A DNA stretch of 63,867 bases from an uncultured Chloroflexales bacterium (GCA_937902315.1 CALGUG010000034.1:1-63867); one strand, 5' to 3'; shown: positions 50,788-60,559, counted from the stretch's first letter. Notes: generated by a model from the letters alone, not told the origin. Made by a program: numbers and translations.

Positions 50788-51783
50788 TTATTGAGGGGTG
50801 TCCTCGGGAAATGGTACAGTAAACGAATCAGGCGGAACTAAGATCTTCAATTGGCCCGATTGTTCGGCTTCCTGACGATATTGCTCATACCAGGTCAGAA
50901 ACTGCTCGTTAAACATTTGTTGAGCATTTGGCATCGAGCTCAGCTCTTCAAAGCTGCTAAACTTGCGGTTCGCTTCTCGTCCGAGCGCTTCGATCACATG
51001 ATAGCCGTATTGGCTTTTCACGATAAACGGGGTATTCAACGCATTCGCGGTATCGAAAACTCCGTCTTCGTATTCCGAAACGAACGAGCCGCGCGGCAAC
51101 CAGCCATATTCGCCGCCGTTCGAGGCCGAGCCGGGATCGAGCGAGAGCTCTTCGGCCAACGTGCCAAAGTCTTCTCCGGCGGCCAGCCGCGCCATAATAT
51201 CGTTAGCTTCGGCCTCGGTTTCCACCAAAATATGGCGGCTCTTGAACTGATCGACACGGATCTTGTCGAGCACAACGCCATAGATCTTCTGTTGGCGGGC
51301 GGCCGCGACCCGTTGCTTGACCAGTTCTGTGCTGCTTATCCCTTCCGGAAGATCGAGTGAGGTTTGGCCGATTTGGCTATCGATCGCTTGGGGATCGATC
51401 CCGATGCCTAAGCGTTGGGCCTCGAGATCGATCAGATACTCTTGGATCATGCTTTCGATGATCGTGTTGAAGACACCTTGCCGTTGGGCGATCTCGTTGA
51501 TCTGCTCACGGGTTTGGCCTTGCGCTAGAAGCTCCTGAACGCCAGCCGAAAGCTCTTGGTTGATGCGGTTCTGTACTTCTTCAACGCTGACGCTTTGGTT
51601 ACCAACCTGAAACGCAATTGGGCTGTCGCCCGTGCTCTTGCTCGGTTGACTCCGCAGAGCGCCGTTCTCGGTGCTTTGGCAGGCAGCTAAGCTGCCCATC
51701 GCCACAAGCAACCAAGCGCAGCTTAGCAGTTTGATCAGCCAGCGACGAGCATTGTGTGGCTTTAGAGACAAGCGCTGTATCAT
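50788..51783 (-). CDS. PpiC-type peptidyl-prolyl isomerase lipoprotein (PrsA/SurA-like)
   Basis: 331 residues from ATG 51783, with an AAAGG site. Signal peptide with lipobox: LSCAWLLVAMGSLAACQS, Cys becoming the lipidated residue. A SurA-like N-terminal chaperone segment is followed by a parvulin domain at about residues 195-290: KSRHILVETEAEANDIMARL, DFGTLAEELSLDPGSASNGG and YGWLPRGSFVSEYEDG. A C-terminal helix follows. It assists folding of exported proteins. The gene starts 16 bases after the lepA stop, so the two form an operon. Confidence 0.9.
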   Translation of the reverse strand: MIQRLSLKPHNARRWLIKLLSCAWLLVAMGSLAACQSTENGALRSQPSKSTGDSPIAFQVGNQSVSVEEVQNRINQELSAGVQELLAQGQTREQINEIAQRQGVFNTIIESMIQEYLIDLEAQRLGIGIDPQAIDSQIGQTSLDLPEGISSTELVKQRVAAARQQKIYGVVLDKIRVDQFKSRHILVETEAEANDIMARLAAGEDFGTLAEELSLDPGSASNGGEYGWLPRGSFVSEYEDGVFDTANALNTPFIVKSQYGYHVIEALGREANRKFSSFEELSSMPNAQQMFNEQFLTWYEQYRQEAEQSGQLKILVPPDSFTVPFPEDTPQ

Positions 51784-51799
51784 CCCAAGGCCTTTATTC

Positions 51800-53614
51800 T
51801 TAGTCAGAATTATTACCATCCAAGCTGAGTACGGCCATAAAGGCTTCCTGCGGAATCTCAACACTGCCCACCATCTTCATGCGCTTCTTACCCTCTTTCT
51901 GCTTTTCCAGCAGCTTTCGTTTACGGGTAACGTCGCCACCATAACACTTGGCGAGCACGTCTTTGCGCATAGCGCGAATTGTTTCGCGGGCGATGATGCG
52001 GTTGCCGATTGCAGCCTGTACGGGCACTTCGAACATCTGACGCGGAATCAGCTTGCGCAGCTTCTCGACTAATTGGCGACCGCGTGGATCGGCGAAGTCG
52101 CGGTGCACGATCATCGAAAGGGCGTCGACTGGCTGACCGTTGACCAGAATATCGAGCTTGACCAGATTGGCCTCTTGATAACCGGCCAAATTGTAGTCGA
52201 GCGAGGCGTAGCCTTGGGTGCGGCTCTTGAGCTGATCATAGAAGTCGACCACAATCTCGGCCAAAGGAATACGATACTTGAGCAGTACGCGCGATGTATC
52301 GAGGTAATCCATGGTCTCGAAGATGCCGCGTTTGCTCGTCACCAATTCCATAATCTGGCCGATATAGCGCGTCGGCGTGATGATCGAGATCATCATGATC
52401 GGCTCTTCGATGCTGGCGATTCGTTCCGGCGGCGGCATCTGGGCAGGGCTATCGACCCGCACAATCTCGCCATCGGTACGCAGCACTTCGTACTCTACGC
52501 TGGGCGCCGTGATCAGCAGATCGAGATTGTACTCACGTTCCAAACGTTCGCGCACAATCTCCATATGCAGCAGACCCAAGAAGCCACAGCGGAAGCCGAA
52601 GCCCAGTGCCGCACTGGTTTCTGGCTCGTAGCTGAGAGCGGCGTCGTTGAGCTTGAGTTTTTCGAGCGCGTCGCGCAAGTTTGGATAGTCGGTGCCTTCG
52701 ACCGGGTAGAGTCCAGCGAAGACCATCGGCATAGCCGGGCGATACCCCTCTAGCGGCTGGCTAGCCGGATTGTTCGCAAGCGTGATCGTATCGCCGACTT
52801 GGCACTCGTTGACCGATTTCAAGCCAGTTGCGATATAGCCTACTTCGCCAGTTTCCAGCTCTGCAAGCGGCGTCATAGTGGGGTGGAACATACCCAGTTC
52901 CAGCGTTTCTGCTTCGCTATTGGTACCCATAAAGCGCACGCGAGCGCCGCTTGGAATCTTGCCGTCGACAACACGCACATAGGCGATCACGCCTTTATAG
53001 GCATCGTAATGCGAGTCGAAGATCAAAGCGCGCACCGGGGCCTGTTCGTCACCCTTAGGAGGTGGCACACGCTGAACGACTGCTTCGAGAATATCTTTAA
53101 TACCGATGCCCTCTTTCGCCGAGGCCATAATCACTTCCTCGGCGGGCAGCCCGATCACGCTTTCGACTTCTTGAGCTACCTCTTCGGGGTGCGCACCGGG
53201 CAGGTCGATCTTGTTGATAACCGGGATAATGGTGAGATCATGCTCCAGTGCCAGATAAACATTCGCGAGCGTTTGGGCTTCTATACCTTGGGCAGCGTCA
53301 ACGACTAAAAGCGCGCCCTCACAGGCCGCTAGGGCACGGCTGACCTCGTAAGTGAAGTCAACGTGACCAGGGCAGTCGATCAGGTTAAGGTCATATTGCT
53401 CACCGTCCGAGGCGGTGTAACGCATACGAACCGATTTGGCCTTGATGGTAATGCCTTTTTCGCGCTCAAGGTCCATACCATCTAGCAGTTGATCTCGCCG
53501 CTCACGAGCACTGATCGTTTCAGTGGCTTCAAGCAGTCGATCAGACAGCGTGGTTTTGCCATGATCAATATGCGCAATAATCGAAAAGTTACGAATACGT
53601 GTCTGATCTGTCAT
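51800..53614 (-). CDS. lepA: Elongation factor 4 (LepA), translational GTPase
   Basis: 604 residues, full length. G1 SIIAHIDHGKTTLSDRLL, G2 region REKGITIKAKSVRM, G3 LIDCPGHVDFTYEVSRALAA, G4 IPVINKIDLPGA and G5 IMASAKEGIG are all intact. The LepA-specific C-terminal domain is present, with LAKCYGGDVTRKRKLLEKQK and KKRMKMVGSVEIPQEAFMAV. It acts on stalled or mis-translocated ribosomes. It is the first gene of an operon with the PpiC lipoprotein. The leader to the right is over 700 bases and divergent to the P450 gene. Confidence 0.98.
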   Translation of the reverse strand: MTDQTRIRNFSIIAHIDHGKTTLSDRLLEATETISARERRDQLLDGMDLEREKGITIKAKSVRMRYTASDGEQYDLNLIDCPGHVDFTYEVSRALAACEGALLVVDAAQGIEAQTLANVYLALEHDLTIIPVINKIDLPGAHPEEVAQEVESVIGLPAEEVIMASAKEGIGIKDILEAVVQRVPPPKGDEQAPVRALIFDSHYDAYKGVIAYVRVVDGKIPSGARVRFMGTNSEAETLELGMFHPTMTPLAELETGEVGYIATGLKSVNECQVGDTITLANNPASQPLEGYRPAMPMVFAGLYPVEGTDYPNLRDALEKLKLNDAALSYEPETSAALGFGFRCGFLGLLHMEIVRERLEREYNLDLLITAPSVEYEVLRTDGEIVRVDSPAQMPPPERIASIEEPIMMISIITPTRYIGQIMELVTSKRGIFETMDYLDTSRVLLKYRIPLAEIVVDFYDQLKSRTQGYASLDYNLAGYQEANLVKLDILVNGQPVDALSMIVHRDFADPRGRQLVEKLRKLIPRQMFEVPVQAAIGNRIIARETIRAMRKDVLAKCYGGDVTRKRKLLEKQKEGKKRMKMVGSVEIPQEAFMAVLSLDGNNSD

Positions 53615-54354
53615 GTTCCAACCTTATCTGTGACAGGATATGAGGTACAAGGCGATAGAGCATCATCAGCTTATCAACCCTGTACCTCTTACTATCCAGA
53701 AGTATACCAGATGCAGCCCTTAGCTGCAACGAAAAGCCTAATTGCAAGGCAAAAGGGCTTGTCGCTTATGCATCCTCATTTTCGCAAAAGAGCGATCTAG
53801 GGATCTTCGCCAGAATACACTATGATATGTAATAAAAAGAAGAGAAATGGCGTTTGCGACTAGAGAAAAACGTTATTGCTTAGAAAGCTTGTGAAAAATA
53901 GAGAAAATGGAAAACCTTCGCCAGATATGAATGGAGAAAGTTTAAAAAAGGTATTATCTCTATTCAGAATGCTTTTTTGCTGAGCTATGGATAAATGATT
54001 TGTTTGTGTAACTAAATGGGTATGGAAACGGTAAAAATGATGTAAAATAATGATTTTTTGCTACTTTCTTTTCATAAAATTTGCAAACGGATCGTTTAAG
54101 ATAGGCGAGTCGTTCGCTGGGAAAGCTTGTAAAGGAGGTCTCTATGCGATTCTATTAACGTCCAATCTTTTCTCGTTCGCAATCAAACGCTTCATCATCG
54201 ATTATTACTTCACTTCCTTCGGCAGCCTGCGAAAGCGCTGCTCTTCTTAATCTACCTCTACCTACCGTGAAGCTGGAGATGCTTGTTTAGCCCGTCGCTT
54301 GAGCGATCGAGCAAACACCTGATCGCTGACCCATATGAAATCATATTCGCAGCG
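53615..54354. other. AT-rich divergent region between lepA and the P450 gene
   Basis: About 740 bases. It holds the lepA leader and, at 54131-54158, a perfect AAAGGAGGT site followed by ATG CGA TTC TAT TAA, a four-codon open frame on the + strand about 200 bases before the P450 start. GATGTAAAATAATGATTTT near 54037-54056 is promoter-like. No larger gene is credible. Confidence 0.5.
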
Positions 54355-55767
54355 ATGCTCACTCAAGAGCATCCTATCAACGCAGACATTCATATGATAC
54401 AACATACGCTCTCTAAAGCTCCCGGGCCTCGTGGTCTACCCGGTGTAGGTAATCTCCCCCAACTGTTACGCGATCCCTTACGCGCCCTTGAGAATGGTGC
54501 CGCTCAATATGGCGATCTGGTTCGTTACCGTCTTGGGCCGCGCGACCTCTATGTTTTGCGCCACCCCGAACATATCCGCCAAGTCTTGTTTGACCCTCAG
54601 CGCTTTTGCAAGGGCGATATGGCGCGCGTTTTTGGAACGATTGCGGGCAATGGTCTAGCCATGAGCGAGGGCGAGTTCTGGAAACGCCAACGCCGCTTGA
54701 TACAGCCTGCCTTTCATCGCCAGCGAATCGCCCACATGGCCGAAACCATGGTGCAGGTCATTCAGGCCTATGCCGTACGTTGGGAGGAAGCGGCCCGATC
54801 TGGCGAAGAGCTGAATATCGGCCAAGAGATGAAGAGCCTAACCCAGCAAGTGATCGCAAAGACTATGTTTGGCAGCACCTTAGATCCGGCCCAAGTGGTC
54901 GAGGCAGGCAAAGCAGTCAATACGGTGTTTGCTGGTTTGGGCTTACATATGCTGACGGCCGGTCTTCCAAGCTGGCTGCCTCTGCCTGGTCGCAAAGAAT
55001 TTTATCGCTCCTTGGAGTTCCTCGATAAACTGGTCTACGAGGTCATCGCAGAGCGCCGTGCCAAAGGCATCGATGGCGACGACCTCTTGGGCATGCTCTT
55101 GGCTGCGCGCGACGATAGCGATGGCGTGGGCATGACCGACAAAGAGCTGCGCGACGAGGTGATGACCATTTTTATCGCTGGCTATGAAACAACCGCGAAC
55201 AGTCTCTTTTGGGTTTGGTATGTCTTGGCGCGACGCCCCGATCTGCTTGAGCGCCTGCAAGCCGAGGTCGATACGGTTTTGGCTGGCCGTCTGCCGACCT
55301 TTGCCGACAGCATGCAGTTAGTCTACACCCGCATGTTCATAAGCGAAACCCTGCGCCTCTATTCGCCCTCTGGATTCATTCCTCGTACTTGCGCCAGCGA
55401 TAGCGAGATCGGCGGTTATCATATCCCTGCCGGTAGTTTACTCTTCCTAAGCCAGTATCTTGTGCATCGCCACCCCGATTTTTGGGAGCGACCACATGAG
55501 TTTATCCCTGAGCGTTTTGATCCCAACAAACCCAACGAAGCGACGCGCCACGCCTACCTGCCCTTTGGCAGTGGCACGCGCCAATGTATCGGCAACCAGT
55601 TCGCTATGATGGAAGCGAGTTTTATCGTAGCGATTCTGCTGCAACGCTTCGCAATTACAGCATCTACCTTGGAAGCGATCGAACCAAAGTTTAGCACAAC
55701 CATTCAGCCTCGCTCGCCTATGTATGTGCGTGTATCTGAACGCGTGCCTGTGGGTCTCGCTGTTTAG
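54355..55767 (+). CDS. Cytochrome P450
   Basis: 470 residues from ATG 54355. ATG 54394 and TTG 54283 are alternatives, and none has a clear ribosome site. Pro-rich start KAPGPRGLPGVGNLPQLL, I-helix oxygen-activating IAGYETTANSLFW, K-helix ETLRLYSPSG (ExxR), and the haem loop PFGSGTRQCIGNQFA with thiolate Cys411. No membrane anchor, so a soluble bacterial P450 of the CYP4/CYP102-like clan, which often acts on fatty acids. Substrate is inference. No ferredoxin or reductase is adjacent, so electrons must come from elsewhere. A very strong hairpin follows. Confidence 0.93.
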   Translation: MLTQEHPINADIHMIQHTLSKAPGPRGLPGVGNLPQLLRDPLRALENGAAQYGDLVRYRLGPRDLYVLRHPEHIRQVLFDPQRFCKGDMARVFGTIAGNGLAMSEGEFWKRQRRLIQPAFHRQRIAHMAETMVQVIQAYAVRWEEAARSGEELNIGQEMKSLTQQVIAKTMFGSTLDPAQVVEAGKAVNTVFAGLGLHMLTAGLPSWLPLPGRKEFYRSLEFLDKLVYEVIAERRAKGIDGDDLLGMLLAARDDSDGVGMTDKELRDEVMTIFIAGYETTANSLFWVWYVLARRPDLLERLQAEVDTVLAGRLPTFADSMQLVYTRMFISETLRLYSPSGFIPRTCASDSEIGGYHIPAGSLLFLSQYLVHRHPDFWERPHEFIPERFDPNKPNEATRHAYLPFGSGTRQCIGNQFAMMEASFIVAILLQRFAITASTLEAIEPKFSTTIQPRSPMYVRVSERVPVGLAV

Positions 55768-55794
55768 CTACAAAGCTCACCTGAAGCTATTGAT

Positions 55795-55848
55795 ATGAGG
55801 ATATAAGTGCTCGGATCCTTATGCGAGCATTTATATCCTCATGCGTTT
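55795..55848 (+). terminator. Strong hairpin after the P450 gene
   Basis: A 19-bp stem (55795-55813 with 55824-55842, one wobble pair) and a 10-base loop. The T tail is short and interrupted (GCGTTTCTT). Confidence 0.75.
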
Positions 55849-55867
55849 CTTACAGATCCGCTTCATA

Positions 55868-56170
55868 CCTTTAGCGCTCTGGCGGCTACGTCCTTCCCCC
55901 AAAGAAGGCTTAAACCGCGTCCGCCTACGGCTACCAACATCCCGCCCGCCGTCACGAGGGTGTATCTGCCTGTGCGAAAGACCGCCCTAAAACCCAAGCA
56001 GCCCAGCGGACCTCGTACCATAACAAATGGTGTGCGCTATAGCACGAGAGCGCACAATCTTACTCAACACTTTCCCCGTTTTCATTCTCCCCTGTTGCAA
56101 GCATGCAAGTCGCTAATGCAGATTTGCTATCGGAACGACGATGTGAATTTGGCTGAAAAGAGGCCTGTTT
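55868..56170 (+). repeat. Dispersed composite repeat, copy R13
   Basis: GGCGGCTACGTCCTTC, core CCGCGTCCGCCTACGGCTAC near 55916-55935, then CAACATCCCGCCC, TGTGCGAAAGACCGCCC and an ACACTTTCCCCGTTTTC box. A GCAAGCATGCAAGTCGC end near 56098 follows. The palindrome module is diverged (GTGCGCTATAGCACGAGAGC). Confidence 0.75.
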
Positions 56171-56472
56171 AAGCCGATTTGCAATCATATAAAAATCGTA
56201 TAATGTTATAACAAAGTTATACGCTAGAAGCATTGCGGAGCTAATTGCCGTGGTTTATACTTCCTACGACAAAATGTAATATTTTTAGCCATGTGCGTTG
56301 GGTAGTAGAGCCACGTTTCAAGCTTGTAACGAGACGAACACAACTGCATTTCTATAAGGTGCGGATTTGTAGTTCGTTATACGATGCTCTGTTCCAAAGG
56401 AGATGGCAGGGCAGTTTTGTGCCTCTTATTTTAGTTTTTTACTGAATATCGTAGACAAACGTGGAGACGTAT
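56171..56472. other. AT-rich gene-free stretch upstream of acylphosphatase
   Basis: Nothing recognisable apart from the GGAGA ribosome site at about 56463 and AT-rich promoter-like boxes. Confidence 0.35.
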
Positions 56473-56751
56473 ATGGATTTGGTACGCGCACATGTAACGA
56501 TCGAAGGGGAAGTTCAAGGGGTCAATTTCCGGGCTGCCACACGCAACAAAGCCCAAGCGGGCGGCGTAAAGGGCTGGGTCAAGAATCTGCCTGATGGACG
56601 AGTCGAGGCGATTTTTGAAGGATCTCGTTCATCGGTGCAACAGTTGGTGAGCTGGTGTTACAGTGGCCCGCGCTTGGCGCGCGTCAATCGGGTTGAGGTC
56701 GCTTGGGAAAAGCCCACAGGACAAGAGCATTCTTTTGTGATTGTGTGGTAG
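56473..56751 (+). CDS. acyP: Acylphosphatase
   Basis: 92 residues from ATG 56473, preferred over 56461 because GGAGA lies between the two. The signature GEVQGVNFRAATRNKA contains the catalytic Arg in the G-x-V-Q-G-V-x-[FY]-R motif. The catalytic Asn is in GWVKNLPDGRVEAIFEG. It hydrolyses acyl phosphates such as carbamoyl or 1,3-bisphosphoglyceryl phosphate. Length and order fit the family exactly. It converges on the dynamin-like gene. Confidence 0.94.
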   Translation: MDLVRAHVTIEGEVQGVNFRAATRNKAQAGGVKGWVKNLPDGRVEAIFEGSRSSVQQLVSWCYSGPRLARVNRVEVAWEKPTGQEHSFVIVW

Positions 56752-56760
56752 CGCTTGGCG

Positions 56761-56800
56761 AAAAATAAAAGAGTTACCCACCGTGGGGTAACTCTTGGGA
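56761..56800 (-). terminator. Intrinsic terminator for the dynamin-like gene
   Basis: Arms AAGAGTTACCC and GGGTAACTCTT, followed on the - strand by TTATTTTT. The same stem may stop acylphosphatase transcription from the other side. Confidence 0.85.
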
Positions 56801-56811
56801 TAGACGACGCT

Positions 56812-58566
56812 TTATTTTGCTGTGATCTGGCTGCGTAGGCGGTTGAGTTCTACGTCAATATCAGAGAATTGGCGTTGCGAGTCGCCTAACATTTCACGTT
56901 GACTGCGTACAAATCGAGTATATGGGCCGATCTCTTCTCGAATACGAGCCAGCGAAAGTTCAAGTTCGTGGTTGAATTGATTGTTGAGGTTGGTCTTGAG
57001 TTTGTTGCGCAGTTCTTCGACGCGGGTGCGGAACTCTTTTTTAGCTTCGCGCTGTTTAGCTGGCAGCAAAAAGAATCCGCCAACAGCCAGCACCGTAGCC
57101 GCCAGAACACCAGTAAGATCAAGAAGTGCCGTATGGAAGATGGTAATCAATAGCGCTCCTAGACCCAACGCACCAACTTCGGTAATTGCTGTGGCAGCGA
57201 CTGAGGCGCGCACATTATCGACAAGATTTTGCGATTCCTCTTCGCGGTCATAGCTTGCCACGATCTGCTTGGCTGTTCGGCCCAATGAATCGATCAATGC
57301 ACCACGGTTGTAATCGAAGGCGCCACCGACCTCGCCGATTACACCCTTGTGTTGCTGTGCGATCTTGCGTTGGCCGATGTAGTCCATAATGCTCTGCCAG
57401 ATGCGTAGATTTTTCTCGATTGTCCAGTCGATCAGACCATGGACGCGCTGTTCGATCTGGTAAGGCACGTCGCCGATCACCTCTTGCTCGAAGGCCGCTT
57501 TGATGCGTTCGCCGCGCACCAGATCGGGAATGCGCCCAATCCGCAGATATTCATCGAAGAACTCCATGCCGCGCTGTTCCATATCGTCGAGGATCTTGGT
57601 CACTTCGCTGATATGGTATTGCAGATCATTGTTGAGATCGTCGCGGTAAAGAGCGAGCTGACGGTCGATGTTGTCGAGCGCTGTAAAGTCGTCGTCGAGC
57701 GTGGCGAGGCGCTCTTCGGTTAGACGCAGATATTTGTTGGTGAGATTTTGGGCCACTCCGAGCGGCGACAGCAGTTTGAGTCGAACGCGCTCTTCCTCAT
57801 CAAGCGTATTGATGATAAAGTCTTCGATGGCTTGAATACGGCTGGCTGCGACCATCGCCAGATCGTCTTGTTCGCGCCCGCGTTTGGCTAGGCGGGCCGA
57901 GATCGGGAAGACTTCAGGGGTGGTGCCCAACAATGTGGTCGCGTTGCTGCGCACAAACTCCAAGACCTGCTCAAGTTCGTCGGGCTGTAAGATATCGATC
58001 TTATTGAGCACCATCACGACCTTTTTGCCCCACGTCTTGATAATTTCCAGAAAGCTGCGTTCGCTTTCGGTGAAGGGGCGGTCGGCTGAGGTAGCGAACA
58101 ACACCAAGTCGGCGCGCGGAATAAAGTCGCGGGTCAGCTCTTCGTGGCGGCGAATGACCGCATTGGTGCCGGGCGTATCGACGATATTGACCTGCCGCAG
58201 AATCTCGGCTGGATAGCCGCGTTCGAGCAGATAGGCTTCTTTGAGATGTTCGCTTACCTCATCGGCATAGTGGAGGAGCGTGATACGATCGGTTGTTGGT
58301 GTGACGCCTTCGGGCATGACGGGCGCGTTGAGCAGGGCGTTGACAAAGCTTGACTTGCCCGCGTTGAATTCTCCTGCTACCACAAGCAAAAACAGTTCAT
58401 CGAGATGAGCTAATGTATCGCGTAAGGCTCGCATGTCGCTGGAAGCAACATCGGCACCGAACTGTTCGAGTGCGGTCTGGAGTTCATTCAAAATTTGACG
58501 AAGCTCGTTGAGTAGTTCTTCTTGTTGCTCGGTGAGAACGCGAGCGCGACCAAACAATCCTTTCAC
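56812..58566 (-). CDS. Bacterial dynamin-like GTPase
   Basis: 584 residues from GTG 58566 with an AAGGAG site. GTPase domain: P-loop VAGEFNAGKSSFVNALL, switch I Thr in PEGVTPTTDRITL, G3 VNIVDTPGTNAVI and G4 MVLNKIDILQ. Extended helical regions (RLTEERLATLDDDFTALDNI and similar) form the stalk. Near residues 450-500 a hydrophobic pair (VGALGLGALLITIFHTALLD, LTGVLAATVLAVGGFFLLP) acts as the membrane paddle. A final coiled coil (KKEFRTRVEELRNKLKTNL) follows. The architecture fits BDLP/DynA proteins that remodel or fuse membranes. A small membrane protein is encoded upstream on the same strand. Confidence 0.9.
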   Translation of the reverse strand: MKGLFGRARVLTEQQEELLNELRQILNELQTALEQFGADVASSDMRALRDTLAHLDELFLLVVAGEFNAGKSSFVNALLNAPVMPEGVTPTTDRITLLHYADEVSEHLKEAYLLERGYPAEILRQVNIVDTPGTNAVIRRHEELTRDFIPRADLVLFATSADRPFTESERSFLEIIKTWGKKVVMVLNKIDILQPDELEQVLEFVRSNATTLLGTTPEVFPISARLAKRGREQDDLAMVAASRIQAIEDFIINTLDEEERVRLKLLSPLGVAQNLTNKYLRLTEERLATLDDDFTALDNIDRQLALYRDDLNNDLQYHISEVTKILDDMEQRGMEFFDEYLRIGRIPDLVRGERIKAAFEQEVIGDVPYQIEQRVHGLIDWTIEKNLRIWQSIMDYIGQRKIAQQHKGVIGEVGGAFDYNRGALIDSLGRTAKQIVASYDREEESQNLVDNVRASVAATAITEVGALGLGALLITIFHTALLDLTGVLAATVLAVGGFFLLPAKQREAKKEFRTRVEELRNKLKTNLNNQFNHELELSLARIREEIGPYTRFVRSQREMLGDSQRQFSDIDVELNRLRSQITAK

Positions 58567-58687
58567 ACACGACTCCTTGCAGTCTAACGAGAGCGGGCTG
58601 ATCTTGTGATCTTCCTTATGCTTTTGTATTACTTCTATACTACGTAGCTGGCGCTGTTTGGTAACACAGCTTGCGGTCGAGATCGGG

Positions 58688-59026
58688 TTAGATGCGGTTG
58701 AGAATAATCGACGCGCCCGATAAAAGCAGGATCAGACCGAGACCGAGATAGATGATCAGTGGTCCGAGTTGTTCTGTTGAAGGTAAGGAAGGGCCTCGGC
58801 GCGGTGAGCGCACCTCATAGCGTTGCCCACGCCAGTATTTCACTTGGGTGGTGGATCGTCCGAAGCCCATGCCTCCAACCGATTGCCAAGCATAGTAGAT
58901 CATATAACCACCACTCACAAGAAAAGTGCCAGCAAGTAACGGCCAAGGAATGCGGTTGGCATTGGCTAAGAGGGCAACAAAGACAATTAAGACGATCCAT
59001 CGCCAATCAAAACGCCAAGAATTCAT
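58688..59026 (-). CDS. Small membrane protein upstream of the dynamin-like gene
   Basis: 112 residues with a GGGAG site. Helices at about residues 8-25 and 27-47 (WIVLIVFVALLANANRIPWP) and at 88-108 (LIIYLGLGLILLLSGASIIL). Between them lies a basic polar loop with GFGRSTTQVKYWRGQRYE. No family is recognised. It lies about 120 bases ahead of the dynamin-like gene on the same strand, so linked expression is plausible. Confidence 0.7.
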   Translation of the reverse strand: MNSWRFDWRWIVLIVFVALLANANRIPWPLLAGTFLVSGGYMIYYAWQSVGGMGFGRSTTQVKYWRGQRYEVRSPRRGPSLPSTEQLGPLIIYLGLGLILLLSGASIILNRI

Positions 59027-59149
59027 CTATCGTATGCTCCCATTGGTTCTCTATAGATCATCCTGCCTCTATTGTACCTGTTTTATGCTATTTGTGGTAT
59101 AGATGCCTTATCTTTATAGCGTTTTGCGCGAGCAAATGGTACGCCTGTT

Positions 59150-59315
59150 TAAGCCCTGTTATCCCAAATCCAGTTACATTATTTCTTTTTTGGCCTGCTG
59201 CAAAGCGGAACGTGACTATACTTGTTGAGAGAGATTTCGCACTGTCAAGCGAAATCTCTCTCTTTCCCTCGTTTTCGTTTTGCGACGTTGCGAGCGTGCT
59301 TGTCTTTAAGCCGAT
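59150..59315 (+). repeat. Dispersed composite repeat, terminal plus palindrome copy R14
   Basis: GGCCTGCTGCAAAGCGGAAC, GTGACTATACTTGTTGAG, and the palindrome GAGAGAGATTTCGC/GCGAAATCTCTCTC at 59227-59262. Then TTTCCCTCGTTTTCGTTTTG, CGACGTTGCGAGCGTGC and TCTTTAAGCCGATT, ending at the stop codon of the M20 peptidase. It has no core module. Confidence 0.82.
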
Positions 59316-60452
59316 TTAGCTACAAAAGGCTTGGGCGGTTGCCACTAAGACATCTTTGCCACGTTCGAGGTCGTCGAGCGCGACCCATTCAACAACGGCG
59401 TGGGCTCCTTCGCCGCTCGGCCCATAGATCACGGTCGGAATGCCGGCTGCGGCCAAGATCGCCGAGTCCATCCAGCCAAAGGTGCCGATCAGTTCGGGCT
59501 TGTTGCCCAAGGTCTGTTCAGCAGATTTACAGAGCAGTTGAACGATCTCGGCGGAAGGATCGATCTCGAAGGGCACGTTGCTGAGGGTCATTTTGAAGTT
59601 AGCGGTGAAATTGTCGGTGGCTGCCCCGGCCTCTTGCAATACCTGTTGGATCTCGGCGGTGATCACTTCGTCGGTTTCGCCTGGGATGGTGCGGCGCTCG
59701 ACTTGTAGCAGGGTGTGTGCTGGATAACTTGAAAGCTCTTGGCCGCCTTGAATCAGTGAGGCGTGGATCGAGCCGTGGCCCAAGAGCGGATGGGCAGGTT
59801 TGTTTTGAAGGCGCTGATTGAGGCGTTCGAGGCCTACCAAAACGTGACCCATTTTGGCGATCGCATCGACCCCTTCGTTTGGCAGTGAGCCGTGAGCCGC
59901 CACACCGATCGTTTCGATATCGAACCAAGCGAAGCCTTTGTGCGCGATACAGACCTTATCTAAGCCCATAGGCTCGCTGATAATGGCGGCATCAGCCTTC
60001 CAGCGTTCTACAATCGAGCGCGTGCCGATACTGGCATACTCTTCGTCGCACACAGCTGTCAGAATGATATCGCCGCGCAGCTTACGTTGGGCCAGTTCGG
60101 CAGCGGCCTGCATAATCATGGCGAGACCGCCCTTCATATCGTAGGCGCCGCGCCCATACAAGCGCCCGCCTTCGATGCGTGGGGTGTGGGGCTGTTGCAT
60201 ACCAGCGACGCCGACCGTGTCGGTGTGGCCGTTGAGCATCAGACTGCGACCGCCGCCTGTGCCGCGTGCGATGGCGACTACATTGGGGCGACCGGGAGCG
60301 ACTTCGTAAAGTTCGACCTCGAGGCCAGCACGAGTCAGCCATTCGGCGATGAAGCGGGCGATGGCGCCTTCTCCTGCACTATTGGGAACTAGATCGGGGT
60401 TGATCGAATCGATTGCCACTAACTGTTGAACAAGCTCGCTTACAGGGTTCAC
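59316..60452 (-). CDS. M20-family metallopeptidase/deacylase (ArgE/DapE-like)
   Basis: 378 residues from a GTG with GAAGGAA upstream. Di-zinc hydrolase motifs: MLNGHTDTVGVAG (first ligand His and catalytic Asp), YGRGAYDMKGGLAMIMQAAA (bridging Asp), TAVCDEEYASIGTRS (base Glu and ligand Glu) and IISEPMGLDK (acidic ligand). HAVVEWVALDDL carries the last His. A dimerisation domain lies at about 185-290. It may deacylate an amino acid or act in lysine or arginine synthesis. The substrate is unclear because no biosynthetic genes are adjacent. Repeat R14 touches its stop codon. Confidence 0.9.
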   Translation of the reverse strand: MNPVSELVQQLVAIDSINPDLVPNSAGEGAIARFIAEWLTRAGLEVELYEVAPGRPNVVAIARGTGGGRSLMLNGHTDTVGVAGMQQPHTPRIEGGRLYGRGAYDMKGGLAMIMQAAAELAQRKLRGDIILTAVCDEEYASIGTRSIVERWKADAAIISEPMGLDKVCIAHKGFAWFDIETIGVAAHGSLPNEGVDAIAKMGHVLVGLERLNQRLQNKPAHPLLGHGSIHASLIQGGQELSSYPAHTLLQVERRTIPGETDEVITAEIQQVLQEAGAATDNFTANFKMTLSNVPFEIDPSAEIVQLLCKSAEQTLGNKPELIGTFGWMDSAILAAAGIPTVIYGPSGEGAHAVVEWVALDDLERGKDVLVATAQAFCS

Positions 60453-60559
60453 GGGCGTTTCCTTCAGTTTTCAAGAGGCGATACGGGGTTTTGGTGCGGG
60501 AAGGAGTGCTAAAAGCTACCCCAAACTGAACCGGTCAGCAATGGCAGAAACTGCCAGCT

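Noticed and set aside
56899..57389. Several + strand frames opposite the dynamin-like GTPase
   Set aside because: Shadow frames; the - strand contains all GTPase motifs in one continuous frame.
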